DNA of 64,000 bases from Gemmobacter megaterium (lineage in GTDB: Bacteria; Pseudomonadota; Alphaproteobacteria; Rhodobacterales; Rhodobacteraceae), in contig NZ_FTOT01000002.1 in the NCBI RefSeq assembly GCF_900156815.1, forward strand, positions 682,001 through 746,000, read 5' to 3'. A model generated the notes under the pieces. The model ran no database searches, was not told where the DNA came from, and saw nothing but the letters and a program-made list of their open reading frames with translations. Position numbers and translations under genes: made by a program. Positions 29,706 to 37,919 of this stretch are shown here, in pieces (position 1 is the first letter of the stretch; each line of letters opens with the position of its first letter).

Positions 29706-31097
29706 ATGCCGCGTTTTGCCATAGACCCGCAGGTCGGGACCGAGTCCACCACATGGATCAGGCTGCGCACGCTGATCCTGCTGCGCTGGATCGCCGTCGC
29801 CGGACAGATCGCGGCCATCCTGACCGCATCGGTCTGGTTCGGGCTGGCATTGCCGCTGGGGGCTTGTGCCTTTGCCGTCGGTCTGTCGGTCGTCGCCAAT
29901 CTGGTGTCGATGACCGTACTGCCCGCCAGCTATCGGCTGACCAGCCGTGGCGCGCTGCTGATGCTGTTGTTCGATCTGGGTCAGTTGGCCTTGCTTCTGG
30001 GCTTGACCGGCGGGCTGAACAACCCGTTTGCCTTGCTGGTCGTGGTCCCCGTCACCATCGCCGCCACCGGCCTGACCGACCGCAGCACAGCCCTGATCGG
30101 CGCAGCGACGCTGATCTGCACGGGGCTGTTCTCGGTGTTTCGCCTGCCCTTGCAACTGGCCAGTGGCGCAGAGATCCGAATGCCACCATTGCTGGAGTTC
30201 GGCCACGCCATCGCCATCGTCATCGGGGTCGGGTTTCTGGCAATCTATGCCCGTCGCGTCTCGGGCGAGATCCGCAGCATGTCCGAGGCGCTGATGGCCA
30301 CCCAGATGGCTTTGGCGCGCGAGCAGAAGCTGACGGATCTTGGCGGTGTCGTCGCGGCCGCTGCGCATGAAATGGGCACACCGCTGGCCACCATCAAGCT
30401 TGTCAGCTCCGAAATGATCGCGGATCTGGCCAACCGCGACGACATGGCCGACCTGCGCGACGATGCCGCCCTGATCCGCGATCAGGCCGACCGTTGCCGC
30501 GATATCCTGCGGTCCATGGGGCGCGCGGGCAAGGACGACCTGCATATGCGCCATGCGCCGTTGGATACCGTGCTGCGCGAGGCGGCGGAACCCCATGCCC
30601 ATCGCGGCAAGCGGCTGATATTCGACCTGCACCCGGACGATGGCGCGGATCCCCGGCAGCCGCAAATCCGGCGTGCGCCCGAGATCATCCATGGCCTGCG
30701 CAACCTGATCCAGAATGCGGTGGATTTTGCCGCCTCTACGGTATGGATCGACGGCCAATGGTCGGGCGATGTGCTGATCGTGCGCGTCATCGACGATGGC
30801 CCCGGCTACCCCCCAAGTCTGCTGGGCCGGATTGGCGACCCGTTCCTGCGCCCGCGCGCCGACGACGGTCGGGACAGGCCGGGCTACGAAGGCATGGGCC
30901 TGGGGTTGTTCATCGCCAAGACCTTGCTGGAACGCTCGGGCGCCACGCTCAGCTTTGCCAATGGTGGCGATCCGTTCCTGCGCCAGGACGAACGCCCCGT
31001 CCGTTCAGGCGCCATCGTCGAGGTTGCCTGGCCGCAGGACATGGTAACGGCGCCCGCCACCGGGCCGCTGGGCGAAAACCGACCGATAGAGGGATAG
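29706..31097 (+). CDS. regB: Redox sensor histidine kinase RegB/PrrB
   Basis: A 463-residue membrane sensor kinase with six hydrophobic segments in residues 20-185, including the ubiquinone-site motif GGLNNPF (102-108). His221 in AAAAHEMGTPLATIK is the phosphorylation site, and Cys264 in DQADRCRDIL corresponds to the redox cysteine of RegB. The ATPase domain shows NLIQNAVDFA, DDGPGYP and GMGLGLFIAKTLL. It senses aerobic respiratory flux and phosphorylates RegA. The start at 29706 aligns with known PrrB N-termini. Confidence 0.96.
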   Translation: MPRFAIDPQVGTESTTWIRLRTLILLRWIAVAGQIAAILTASVWFGLALPLGACAFAVGLSVVANLVSMTVLPASYRLTSRGALLMLLFDLGQLALLLGLTGGLNNPFALLVVVPVTIAATGLTDRSTALIGAATLICTGLFSVFRLPLQLASGAEIRMPPLLEFGHAIAIVIGVGFLAIYARRVSGEIRSMSEALMATQMALAREQKLTDLGGVVAAAAHEMGTPLATIKLVSSEMIADLANRDDMADLRDDAALIRDQADRCRDILRSMGRAGKDDLHMRHAPLDTVLREAAEPHAHRGKRLIFDLHPDDGADPRQPQIRRAPEIIHGLRNLIQNAVDFAASTVWIDGQWSGDVLIVRVIDDGPGYPPSLLGRIGDPFLRPRADDGRDRPGYEGMGLGLFIAKTLLERSGATLSFANGGDPFLRQDERPVRSGAIVEVAWPQDMVTAPATGPLGENRPIEG

Positions 31098-31143
31098 CCC
31101 CGGCAGATCGTCGCGGCATATTCCTTATCAAAGCCACAATTCG

Positions 31144-31158
31144 TTAACATGTGATTAA
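31144..31158. promoter_or_regulatory. CtrA-type box TTAA-N7-TTAA
   Basis: TTAACATGTGATTAA is a full-consensus CtrA half-site pair (TTAA, 7 nt, TTAA), 55 bp before the PAS-protein start. A separate palindrome, TTTGGT-CA-ACCAAA (31179-31192), sits between the box and the gene. Confidence 0.55.
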
Positions 31159-31212
31159 CCTATTCAGCTTTAGGTTGCTTTGGTCAACCAAATTCCCGTC
31201 GCAGGAGGGTCC

Positions 31213-32820
31213 ATGACGTTTGAACACCTGATCTGGCTTTTTGCGATCAGCTTCACTGCGGCAACGCTTGCCCTGGCAGCAACGGCCCTGGCCGAACGAC
31301 GACGCAAACAGGCACGAACCGGTGTATTTGGCGACCAGCAATCCGGCGCGGTCCTGCTGTTCGATGGCGACACGCTGCTGGACGCCACCTCGGCCGGGCG
31401 GGCGCTTTTGGCCGCCTCGCGCAGCCGCGGCACGGCATGGCAACGGTTCATGGCATGGGCCGCGCCGCGCTTTCCGGGCGTTGATCAGAAACTGGCGGAA
31501 CTGCCGGATCTGGGGCGTGTCAGCCTGACGTCAGCAGGCGCCGAAGGACTGACGCTGATTGCGGAATGGCGCAGCGGTGTGCGGCGCATCGCGGTGCTGG
31601 AGCCGCATCTGGACAGCCGGGGGCTGCTGATGGACTCGCTCGCCCAGCGCGCACAGGATGAGGAACTCGAAGCCCTGCGCCAGATCACCGACGAGGCCCC
31701 CCTGCCCCTGTGGCGTGAAGATGCCGCAGGCACGATCACCTGGGCGAACCGGGCCTATGTGGCGCTGGCCATGCAACAGGCCCCCGAGGACACGCCGGTC
31801 GGCTGGCCCTTGCCCCGGTTGATCGAGATCGCCGCCGATGGCCGCAAGGCGCTGCCCGCCTCCGGCGACGGGGCGCCGACGTGGTTCGACTGTACGATCA
31901 GCCCGCAGCCCAATGGCGGGCGGATTGTCTTTGCGCTGCCCGCAGATGCCGCCGCTCAGGCGGAACAGGCGTTGGGCAGCTTTGTGCAAACCCTCAGCAA
32001 GACCTTTGCGCATCTGCCAATCGGGCTGGCCATTTTCGACAGGCAACGCAAGCTGCAACTGTTCAATCCCGCATTGACCGATCTTTCGGGCCTGCCGGTG
32101 GATTTTCTGTCGGCCCGTCCCGGCCTGTTCGCCTTTCTCGATGCCATGCGAGAGCGTGGCATGATCCCCGAACCGAAAGACTACAAATCGTGGCGGCTGC
32201 AAATGGCCGCGCTGGAGGAATCCGCTGCCAGTGGCCAGCATGAGGAGACCTGGGCCTTGCCGTCCGGGCTGACATATCGGGTGATCGGCCGCCCACATCC
32301 CGAAGGCGCGCTGGCATTGCTGTTTCAGGACATCAGCGACGAGATCACCCGCGCCCGCCGGATGCGCGCGGATCTGGAGCTTGGGCAATCCGTGATCGAC
32401 GCCACGGACGAGGCGATCGCGGTGTTTTCCTCGGCCGGACAGCTTGTCATGTCGAATGTCGCCTACGCGCGGCTCTGGGCTCACGACCCCTCTGAAATGC
32501 TGACCGACCAGTCTCTGGCCGGTCTGGCAGCCCTGTGGCGCACCGCCTGCGCGCCCAGTCATTTCTGGTCGCTAGCCGAAAGCTACGCCGCAAGCGCCGG
32601 GCCGCGCGAACCATGGGTGTCGCAAGCGCGCCTCAATGACGGGCGCAGCTTGCGGTGTAGGCTGGCACCCCTTGCCGGCGGCGCGACACTTGTCGGATTT
32701 TCGGCAGAATCAGGGCCGGACATGGCGGGAGATCCGGCCATGCGGCTGATCCTGTCGCCCGATCCGGTCCCCACCTCGGGCGCTGATGCCCCGCCGCCAC
32801 TGCGGCGCGCGCCGGGCTGA
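31213..32820 (+). CDS. PAS-domain protein with N-terminal membrane anchor
   Basis: A 535-residue protein. Residues about 5-25 (LIWLFAISFTAATLALAATAL) form a membrane helix. At least two PAS-like segments follow: LPLWREDAAGTITWANRAYVALA (in parts) in the middle, and FAHLPIGLAIFDRQRKLQLFNPAL and IDATDEAIAVFSSAGQLVMSN further on. No histidine kinase, cyclase or receiver domain is present, so the output must be through a partner. AGGAGG lies before the ATG at 31213. A CtrA-type box upstream suggests cell-cycle control. The gene lies 115 bp after regB and just before tsaE. Confidence 0.8.
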   Translation: MTFEHLIWLFAISFTAATLALAATALAERRRKQARTGVFGDQQSGAVLLFDGDTLLDATSAGRALLAASRSRGTAWQRFMAWAAPRFPGVDQKLAELPDLGRVSLTSAGAEGLTLIAEWRSGVRRIAVLEPHLDSRGLLMDSLAQRAQDEELEALRQITDEAPLPLWREDAAGTITWANRAYVALAMQQAPEDTPVGWPLPRLIEIAADGRKALPASGDGAPTWFDCTISPQPNGGRIVFALPADAAAQAEQALGSFVQTLSKTFAHLPIGLAIFDRQRKLQLFNPALTDLSGLPVDFLSARPGLFAFLDAMRERGMIPEPKDYKSWRLQMAALEESAASGQHEETWALPSGLTYRVIGRPHPEGALALLFQDISDEITRARRMRADLELGQSVIDATDEAIAVFSSAGQLVMSNVAYARLWAHDPSEMLTDQSLAGLAALWRTACAPSHFWSLAESYAASAGPREPWVSQARLNDGRSLRCRLAPLAGGATLVGFSAESGPDMAGDPAMRLILSPDPVPTSGADAPPPLRRAPG

Positions 32821-32864
32821 TCGGCCCCCTTCCTCCGAACGGCCGGGCAGGATACAACCGCCCC

Positions 32865-33347
32865 ATGACCGCCGACCGCCCCGCCATAACCCTCGATCTG
32901 CCAGACCCCGCCGCGACAGAGGCCGTGGCGCGCTGGCTTGCGGACCATCTGGGGCCTGGGGATGTGCTGTTGCTGCAAGGGCCGATCGGCGCCGGGAAAA
33001 CCCATCTGGCCCGCACGCTGATCCAGCACCGGCTGGCGGCCGATGGCACGATGGAAGATGTGCCGTCGCCCACCTTCACGCTGGTGCAGGTCTATGACAC
33101 TCAGGGCGGCGAGATCTGGCATGCCGACCTATACCGGCTGTCGCATCCGCAAGACGTGCTCGAACTCGGCCTGGACGAGGCATTCGACACCGCGCTGTGC
33201 CTGATCGAATGGCCCGACCGGCTGGGCAGCCTGACCCCACCACAGGCGCTGACCCTGACCTTGACCCCGCGTGGCGAAGGCCGTCGCGCGACGCTTACCG
33301 GCCCGTCCGCACGCCTCTCCGCGCTTGGAGCGCCGCCCCCCACATGA
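32865..33347 (+). CDS. tsaE: tRNA threonylcarbamoyladenosine biosynthesis ATPase TsaE
   Basis: P-loop ATPase required with TsaB and TsaD for N6-threonylcarbamoyl-A37 in tRNAs reading ANN codons. The 160 residues contain Walker A GPIGAGKTH (39-47), SPTFTLVQVY, WHADLYRL and IEWPDRLG, all family hallmarks. Its stop overlaps the amgK start (ATGA at 33344), beginning a chain of coupled genes through addA. Confidence 0.94.
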   Translation: MTADRPAITLDLPDPAATEAVARWLADHLGPGDVLLLQGPIGAGKTHLARTLIQHRLAADGTMEDVPSPTFTLVQVYDTQGGEIWHADLYRLSHPQDVLELGLDEAFDTALCLIEWPDRLGSLTPPQALTLTLTPRGEGRRATLTGPSARLSALGAPPPT

Positions 33348-34354
33348 GTGACCGCAAGACCCTTTCCGACAAGTTTGTCGCCAAAGCGGGCTGGGGCTTG
33401 GCTGCGCGCAGCTTCCTGGCCGGCGATGCCTCGCCCCGCAGCTACGACCGGCTTGCACGCGGAACGGAAACCGCCGTTCTGATGGATGCGCCGCCCGAAC
33501 GGGGCGAGGATATACGCCCCTTTGTCGCCATGGCGCACCACCTGCACGCGCTGGGTCTGTCGGCCCCTCGGATCCTTGCCCAAGATGCAGCACACGGCTT
33601 CCTGTTGCTGGAGGATCTGGGCGACGATCTGTTCGCCCGCGTGCTTGACAGGGAACCGGCGCTGGAACGGCGGCTTTACACTGCGGCTGTCGACATTCTC
33701 GCCACCATCCATGCCGCACCGCCCCCGGACGGTCTGTCGGCCCATACGCCGGAATTCATGGCCGCCGCCGCCGGGCTGGCCCTGACATGGTACGCAAGCG
33801 CAGTCACCGGCCGACCACACCAGGCAGACGCCCTGACAGAGGCCATGGCACAGGCGATGGCCGCGCATTGCACCGCGCGCCCGGTGCTGGTGCTGCGCGA
33901 TTATCATGCCGAAAACCTGCTGTGGTTGCCCCGGCGTAGCGGCCCTGCGCAGGTCGGCCTGCTGGATTTCCAGATGGGGTCGATGGGCCAGCCGGAATAT
34001 GACCTGATCTCGTTGCTGCAAGATGCCAGGCGCGATGTGCCGCGCGATCTGGCCGACCAGATGATCGCCCATTTCGCCCGCGTGACCGGCGCCGACCCCG
34101 AACGCACGGCAACGGCCTGTGCTGTCCTGGGGGCGCAGCGCAATCTGCGCATTCTTGGCGGGTTCACCCGGCTGTCGCTGCATTTCGGCAAGCCGGGATA
34201 TGTCCGGCTTATCCCCAGGGTCTGGGCGCATCTGCAACATGATCTCGCACATCCGGCCTTGGGGGGGGTGCGCGCGGCAGCGGCCCTGCCCGAACCTTCC
34301 CCTGACGCCCTGCAAAGGATCATCGAGCTGTGCGGAACCGTCCAGACGCCCTGA
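33344..34354 (+). CDS. amgK: Anomeric MurNAc/GlcNAc kinase AmgK-like phosphotransferase
   Basis: A 336-residue APH-fold kinase. The catalytic loop is VLRDYHAENLLWL (near residue 185-193) and the metal loop GLLDFQMG follows; ASPRSYDRL is the N-terminal family motif. AmgK phosphorylates the anomeric carbon of MurNAc and GlcNAc in the peptidoglycan-recycling shortcut known from Pseudomonas and Caulobacter. The adjacent MurU-like nucleotidyltransferase makes this assignment much stronger than homology alone. It is coupled to tsaE by ATGA and overlaps the next gene by 25 nt. Confidence 0.88.
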   Translation: MSDRKTLSDKFVAKAGWGLAARSFLAGDASPRSYDRLARGTETAVLMDAPPERGEDIRPFVAMAHHLHALGLSAPRILAQDAAHGFLLLEDLGDDLFARVLDREPALERRLYTAAVDILATIHAAPPPDGLSAHTPEFMAAAAGLALTWYASAVTGRPHQADALTEAMAQAMAAHCTARPVLVLRDYHAENLLWLPRRSGPAQVGLLDFQMGSMGQPEYDLISLLQDARRDVPRDLADQMIAHFARVTGADPERTATACAVLGAQRNLRILGGFTRLSLHFGKPGYVRLIPRVWAHLQHDLAHPALGGVRAAAALPEPSPDALQRIIELCGTVQTP

Positions 34355-35019
34355 TGTTGTTTGCCGCCGGCTTCGGCACCCGGATGGGCGCGATGACAGC
34401 CGACCGGCCCAAGCCGCTGATCGCCGTGGCGGGCCGCCCGCTGATCGACCATGCGCTGGCGCTGGCGGATGCGGCAGGCATTGGCCGTGTCGTGGCCAAT
34501 CTGCACTATCGCGGCGACCAGATTCGCCGCCACCTGAGCGGGCGCGACATCCTGTTCAGCGAGGAACAGCCGCATATCCTGGAAACCGGGGGCGGTTTGC
34601 GGGCCGCCCTGCCGCTGCTTGGGGCTGGCCCGGTCTTTACGTTGAACACCGATGCCGTCTGGACCGGGCCGAACCCGCTGGAGACGCTTGCCACGGCATG
34701 GAAGGCTGATATGGGGGCCCTGCTGTTGCTGGCCCCTGTGAGCCGGACACGGGGGCACGGGGCGCGGGGCGACTTCACCCTGAGCCCGGATGGCCGCATC
34801 CTGCGCGGTGGCGACATGGTCTATCTGGGCGCCCAGATCCTCGATCCTGCCGGACTTGATCAGATTGCAGAGCCCGTCTTTTCCCTGAACCGTCAGTGGG
34901 ATGCGCTGATCGCACAGGGGCGCGCATTCGGCACCCTTCACCCCGGCCTATGGTGTGACGTCGGTCGCCCCGAAGGCATCGCCGAGGCCGAGGCCATGTT
35001 GCGCGAGGCTGCGCCATGA
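34330..35019 (+). CDS. murU: MurNAc-1-phosphate uridylyltransferase MurU-like
   Basis: A 229-residue sugar-phosphate nucleotidyltransferase. LMLFAAGFGTRMG (signature GxGTRM), RPKPLIAVAGRPL and TLNTDAVW (metal Asp) are clear. MurU makes UDP-MurNAc from MurNAc-1-P, bypassing the fosfomycin-sensitive MurA route. The start is probably the GTG at 34330. An ATG at 34354 in a TGATG overlap would remove eight residues and begin right at the nucleotide-binding motif, which is unlikely. It is coupled to addB by ATGA. Confidence 0.88.
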   Translation: MRNRPDALMLFAAGFGTRMGAMTADRPKPLIAVAGRPLIDHALALADAAGIGRVVANLHYRGDQIRRHLSGRDILFSEEQPHILETGGGLRAALPLLGAGPVFTLNTDAVWTGPNPLETLATAWKADMGALLLLAPVSRTRGHGARGDFTLSPDGRILRGGDMVYLGAQILDPAGLDQIAEPVFSLNRQWDALIAQGRAFGTLHPGLWCDVGRPEGIAEAEAMLREAAP

Positions 35020-37919
35020 CTGAGCCATCTCGCCTGTTCGGCATCCCGCCGGGTCTCGATTTCGGCGCGGCGCTGGTCGCCGGGCTGCGCGAACGGCTGG
35101 CGGGGCAGCCGCCAGAGGCGATGGCGCGGGCCACCCTGTGGGTAAACTCGTCGCGGATGCGAAGCCGGGTCAAGGCGCAGTTCGGCGCGCATGAGTTGTT
35201 GCCGCGCGTCCGGCTTGTGACGGACCTGGCCGAGGCGCTGCCCTTGCCCGGCCTGCCACCGCCGGAACCCGGCTTGCGCCGCCGGTTGCAACTGACCCAG
35301 TTGATCGCCCGGCTTCTGGACGCCGAGCCCGACCTGGCGCCGCGTTCGGCGCTCTATGATCTGGCGGACAGCCTGGCAGGATTGATCGACGAGATGGCCG
35401 GCGAAGGCGTCCCCCCCGAGGCTGTCGCGGGCCTTGATGTGTCGGACCACTCGCTGCACTGGGCACGTACGCAGCGGTTTCTGGGCATCGTCGCGCCATT
35501 CTTCGGCCCCGATGCAAGCCCGCAGGCAGAGACGCGCCGCCGGATGGTTGCCGCGCGGCTGACGGCGATCTGGGCGGACCACCCGCCACAAGGGCCGGTG
35601 ATCATCGCAGGCTCGACCGGATCGCGGGGGGCGACGGCGCTGATGATGCAGGCTGTGGCCGCACTGCCGCAGGGCGCCCTGGTTCTGCCAGGGCATGATT
35701 TCGACATGCCGCTGGCGCTGTGGAACCGGCTGGACAACGCCCTGACATCGGAGGATCACCCGCAATACCGCACCCGGCGCCTGCTGGACCTGCTGGGCGA
35801 AACGCCCGACCGCATCGCCCGATGGACGGATCTGCCGCCGCCATCACCTGGGCGGAACACTCTGGTATCGCTCGCGTTGCGCCCGGCACCCGTCACCGAC
35901 CAATGGCTGTCCGAAGGCGCCGCCATGCCCGACCTGCGCGAGGCGACGGCGCAGATGACGCTGATCGAGGCGCCCAGCCCGCGTGCCGAGGCGCTGGCCA
36001 TTGCGCTGATCCTGCGCCAAGCCGCAGAGGACCATCGCCCCGCCGCCCTGGTCACGCCCGACCGCGACCTTGCCCGCCAGGTCACAGTGGCGCTGGATCG
36101 TTGGGGCATCGTCCCCGATGACAGCGCAGGCCGCCCGCTGGCCCTGTCGCCACCGGGCCGCCTGTTGCGCCAGATCGCGGGGTTGTTCGGGCAGCGCCTC
36201 ACCGGCGACCGGCTGCTGGCCATGCTGAAACATCCGCTGGTGCATACCGGGGCGGATCGCGGTGAACATCTGCGGCTGACCCGCGATCTGGAACTGCATC
36301 TGCGCCGCAGGGGACCAGCCTTTCCAGACCCCGGATTTCTGCGCGGCTGGGGGGCGGCCCATCAGGCTGCCGACTGGGGGAACTGGCTGGCCGAATGCAT
36401 CGCGGGGCTGGAACAGGCGGGCACCCGCCCCCTGACCGCGCATCTGGCGCATCACCGCGCCGTTGCCGAGCGGCTTGCGGCGGGTGTCGTGCCAGGCAGC
36501 GGCGAGCTTTGGCTGGAGAACCCCGGCGAGGTGGCGCTGGCCGCCTTTGGCGCGCTGGAATTCGAGGCCGCCCACGGGGGCGAGTTGGCGCCACATGACT
36601 ACGCCGCCCTGTTCGATGCCGTCATCGCCGGGCAAGAGGTGCGCGATGTTCTGACACCGCATCCGCTGATCCGTATTCAGGGCAGCCGCGAGGCGCGCGA
36701 ACTGGACTCTGATCTGGTCATCATGGGGGGCTTGAACGACGGATCCTGGCCGCAGTTGCCGCCGCCGGATCCCTGGCTGAACCGGCAGATGCGGCTCAAG
36801 GCAGGGTTGCTGCTGCCCGAACGCCGCATCGGCCTGTCCGCACATGACTTTCAGCAGGCGATCGCCGCGCCCGAAGTTATCCTGACCCGCGCCGCCCGCA
36901 GTGACGAGGCGGAAAGCGTGCCCTCCCGCTGGCTGAACCGGCTGACCAACCTGATGCAGGGCCTGCCCGATCGCCATGGCCCTCAGGCGCTGGCCGCGAT
37001 GCGGGACCGCGGCAAGGGCTGGCTGGAAATGGCGCGGGCGCTGGAACGCCCGGACGCCGAGATCCCGCGAGCGCCGCGTCCCTCTCCGGCGCCACCAGTC
37101 GATGCGCGTCCGCGCGAACTGCCCGTCACAGGGATCGAAACCCTGATCCGCGATCCCTATGCCATCTACGCGCGCGAAATTCTGCGGCTGCGGCCGCTGG
37201 ACCCGCTGCGGGCGGAACCGGATGCCCGCCTGCGCGGCTCGGTCCTGCACAAGGTCATGGAGGTCTTTGCCCGCGCGGGGGATCGGACGGTGGGGGGCCT
37301 GTTGGCCGCCGCCGATACCGTGCTGGCGGACGAGGTGCCATGGCCTGCCGCCCGCATCCTGTGGCGTCAACGCATAGCGCGTGTCGCGGACTGGTTTCTG
37401 GCCTTCGAGGCGGATCATGCCGGCACGCCTGTCCTGCTGGAAAGTGCGGGCGGAGTCGCCGTGGGGCCAACCGGCTTTCGCCTGACCGCCCGCCCCGACC
37501 GCATCGACCGGCTGCCGGACGGGAGCCTGCATCTGTACGATTACAAGACCGGCAGCCCCCCCAGCCAGAAACAGCAGCAATATTTCAATCAGCAACTGGT
37601 CCTGCAAGCCGCCATGGCGCGGCTGGGCGGCTTTGACCGCATCGGCGTGGCCGAGGTTGCGGCGGCCACCTATGTGGGACTTGGATCAACCCCGAAGGCC
37701 GAGCCGGTGGATGTCAGCGAGGCGAACCTCGACAAATCCTGGGCGGGGCTGGTGAAGCTGATCGGAACCTATCTGGATCCGGCAACCGGCTTTGCCGCCC
37801 GACGGGCCATGCACAAACATGCCTTTGGCAGCGATTACGATCTGTTGTCGCGATATGGCGAATGGACGATGGCGGACAGTGCACTCCGGATTGTCGTGAC
37901 GAAGAGAGGCGCCACATGA
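35016..37919 (+). CDS. addB: AddB subunit of the AddAB helicase-nuclease, alphaproteobacterial type
   Basis: A 967-residue subunit of the RecBCD-equivalent complex that resects double-strand breaks for RecA. The N-terminus (ATLWVNSSRMRSRVKAQF) and IAGSTGSRGATALMMQAV fit the alphaproteobacterial family. VIMGGLNDGSWP is a helicase-like motif. The C-terminal nuclease domain has GSVLHKVMEVFARAG and DYKTG near residue 842. No intact Walker A is visible, as is usual for this AddB type. It is coupled to murU and addA by 4-nt overlaps. Confidence 0.94.
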   Translation: MTEPSRLFGIPPGLDFGAALVAGLRERLAGQPPEAMARATLWVNSSRMRSRVKAQFGAHELLPRVRLVTDLAEALPLPGLPPPEPGLRRRLQLTQLIARLLDAEPDLAPRSALYDLADSLAGLIDEMAGEGVPPEAVAGLDVSDHSLHWARTQRFLGIVAPFFGPDASPQAETRRRMVAARLTAIWADHPPQGPVIIAGSTGSRGATALMMQAVAALPQGALVLPGHDFDMPLALWNRLDNALTSEDHPQYRTRRLLDLLGETPDRIARWTDLPPPSPGRNTLVSLALRPAPVTDQWLSEGAAMPDLREATAQMTLIEAPSPRAEALAIALILRQAAEDHRPAALVTPDRDLARQVTVALDRWGIVPDDSAGRPLALSPPGRLLRQIAGLFGQRLTGDRLLAMLKHPLVHTGADRGEHLRLTRDLELHLRRRGPAFPDPGFLRGWGAAHQAADWGNWLAECIAGLEQAGTRPLTAHLAHHRAVAERLAAGVVPGSGELWLENPGEVALAAFGALEFEAAHGGELAPHDYAALFDAVIAGQEVRDVLTPHPLIRIQGSREARELDSDLVIMGGLNDGSWPQLPPPDPWLNRQMRLKAGLLLPERRIGLSAHDFQQAIAAPEVILTRAARSDEAESVPSRWLNRLTNLMQGLPDRHGPQALAAMRDRGKGWLEMARALERPDAEIPRAPRPSPAPPVDARPRELPVTGIETLIRDPYAIYAREILRLRPLDPLRAEPDARLRGSVLHKVMEVFARAGDRTVGGLLAAADTVLADEVPWPAARILWRQRIARVADWFLAFEADHAGTPVLLESAGGVAVGPTGFRLTARPDRIDRLPDGSLHLYDYKTGSPPSQKQQQYFNQQLVLQAAMARLGGFDRIGVAEVAAATYVGLGSTPKAEPVDVSEANLDKSWAGLVKLIGTYLDPATGFAARRAMHKHAFGSDYDLLSRYGEWTMADSALRIVVTKRGAT

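Noticed and set aside
30381-30700. A frameshift or missing residue in RegB
   Set aside because: The H-box, the redox cysteine and the ATPase motifs align without interruption; the N-terminal variation is within the family's range.
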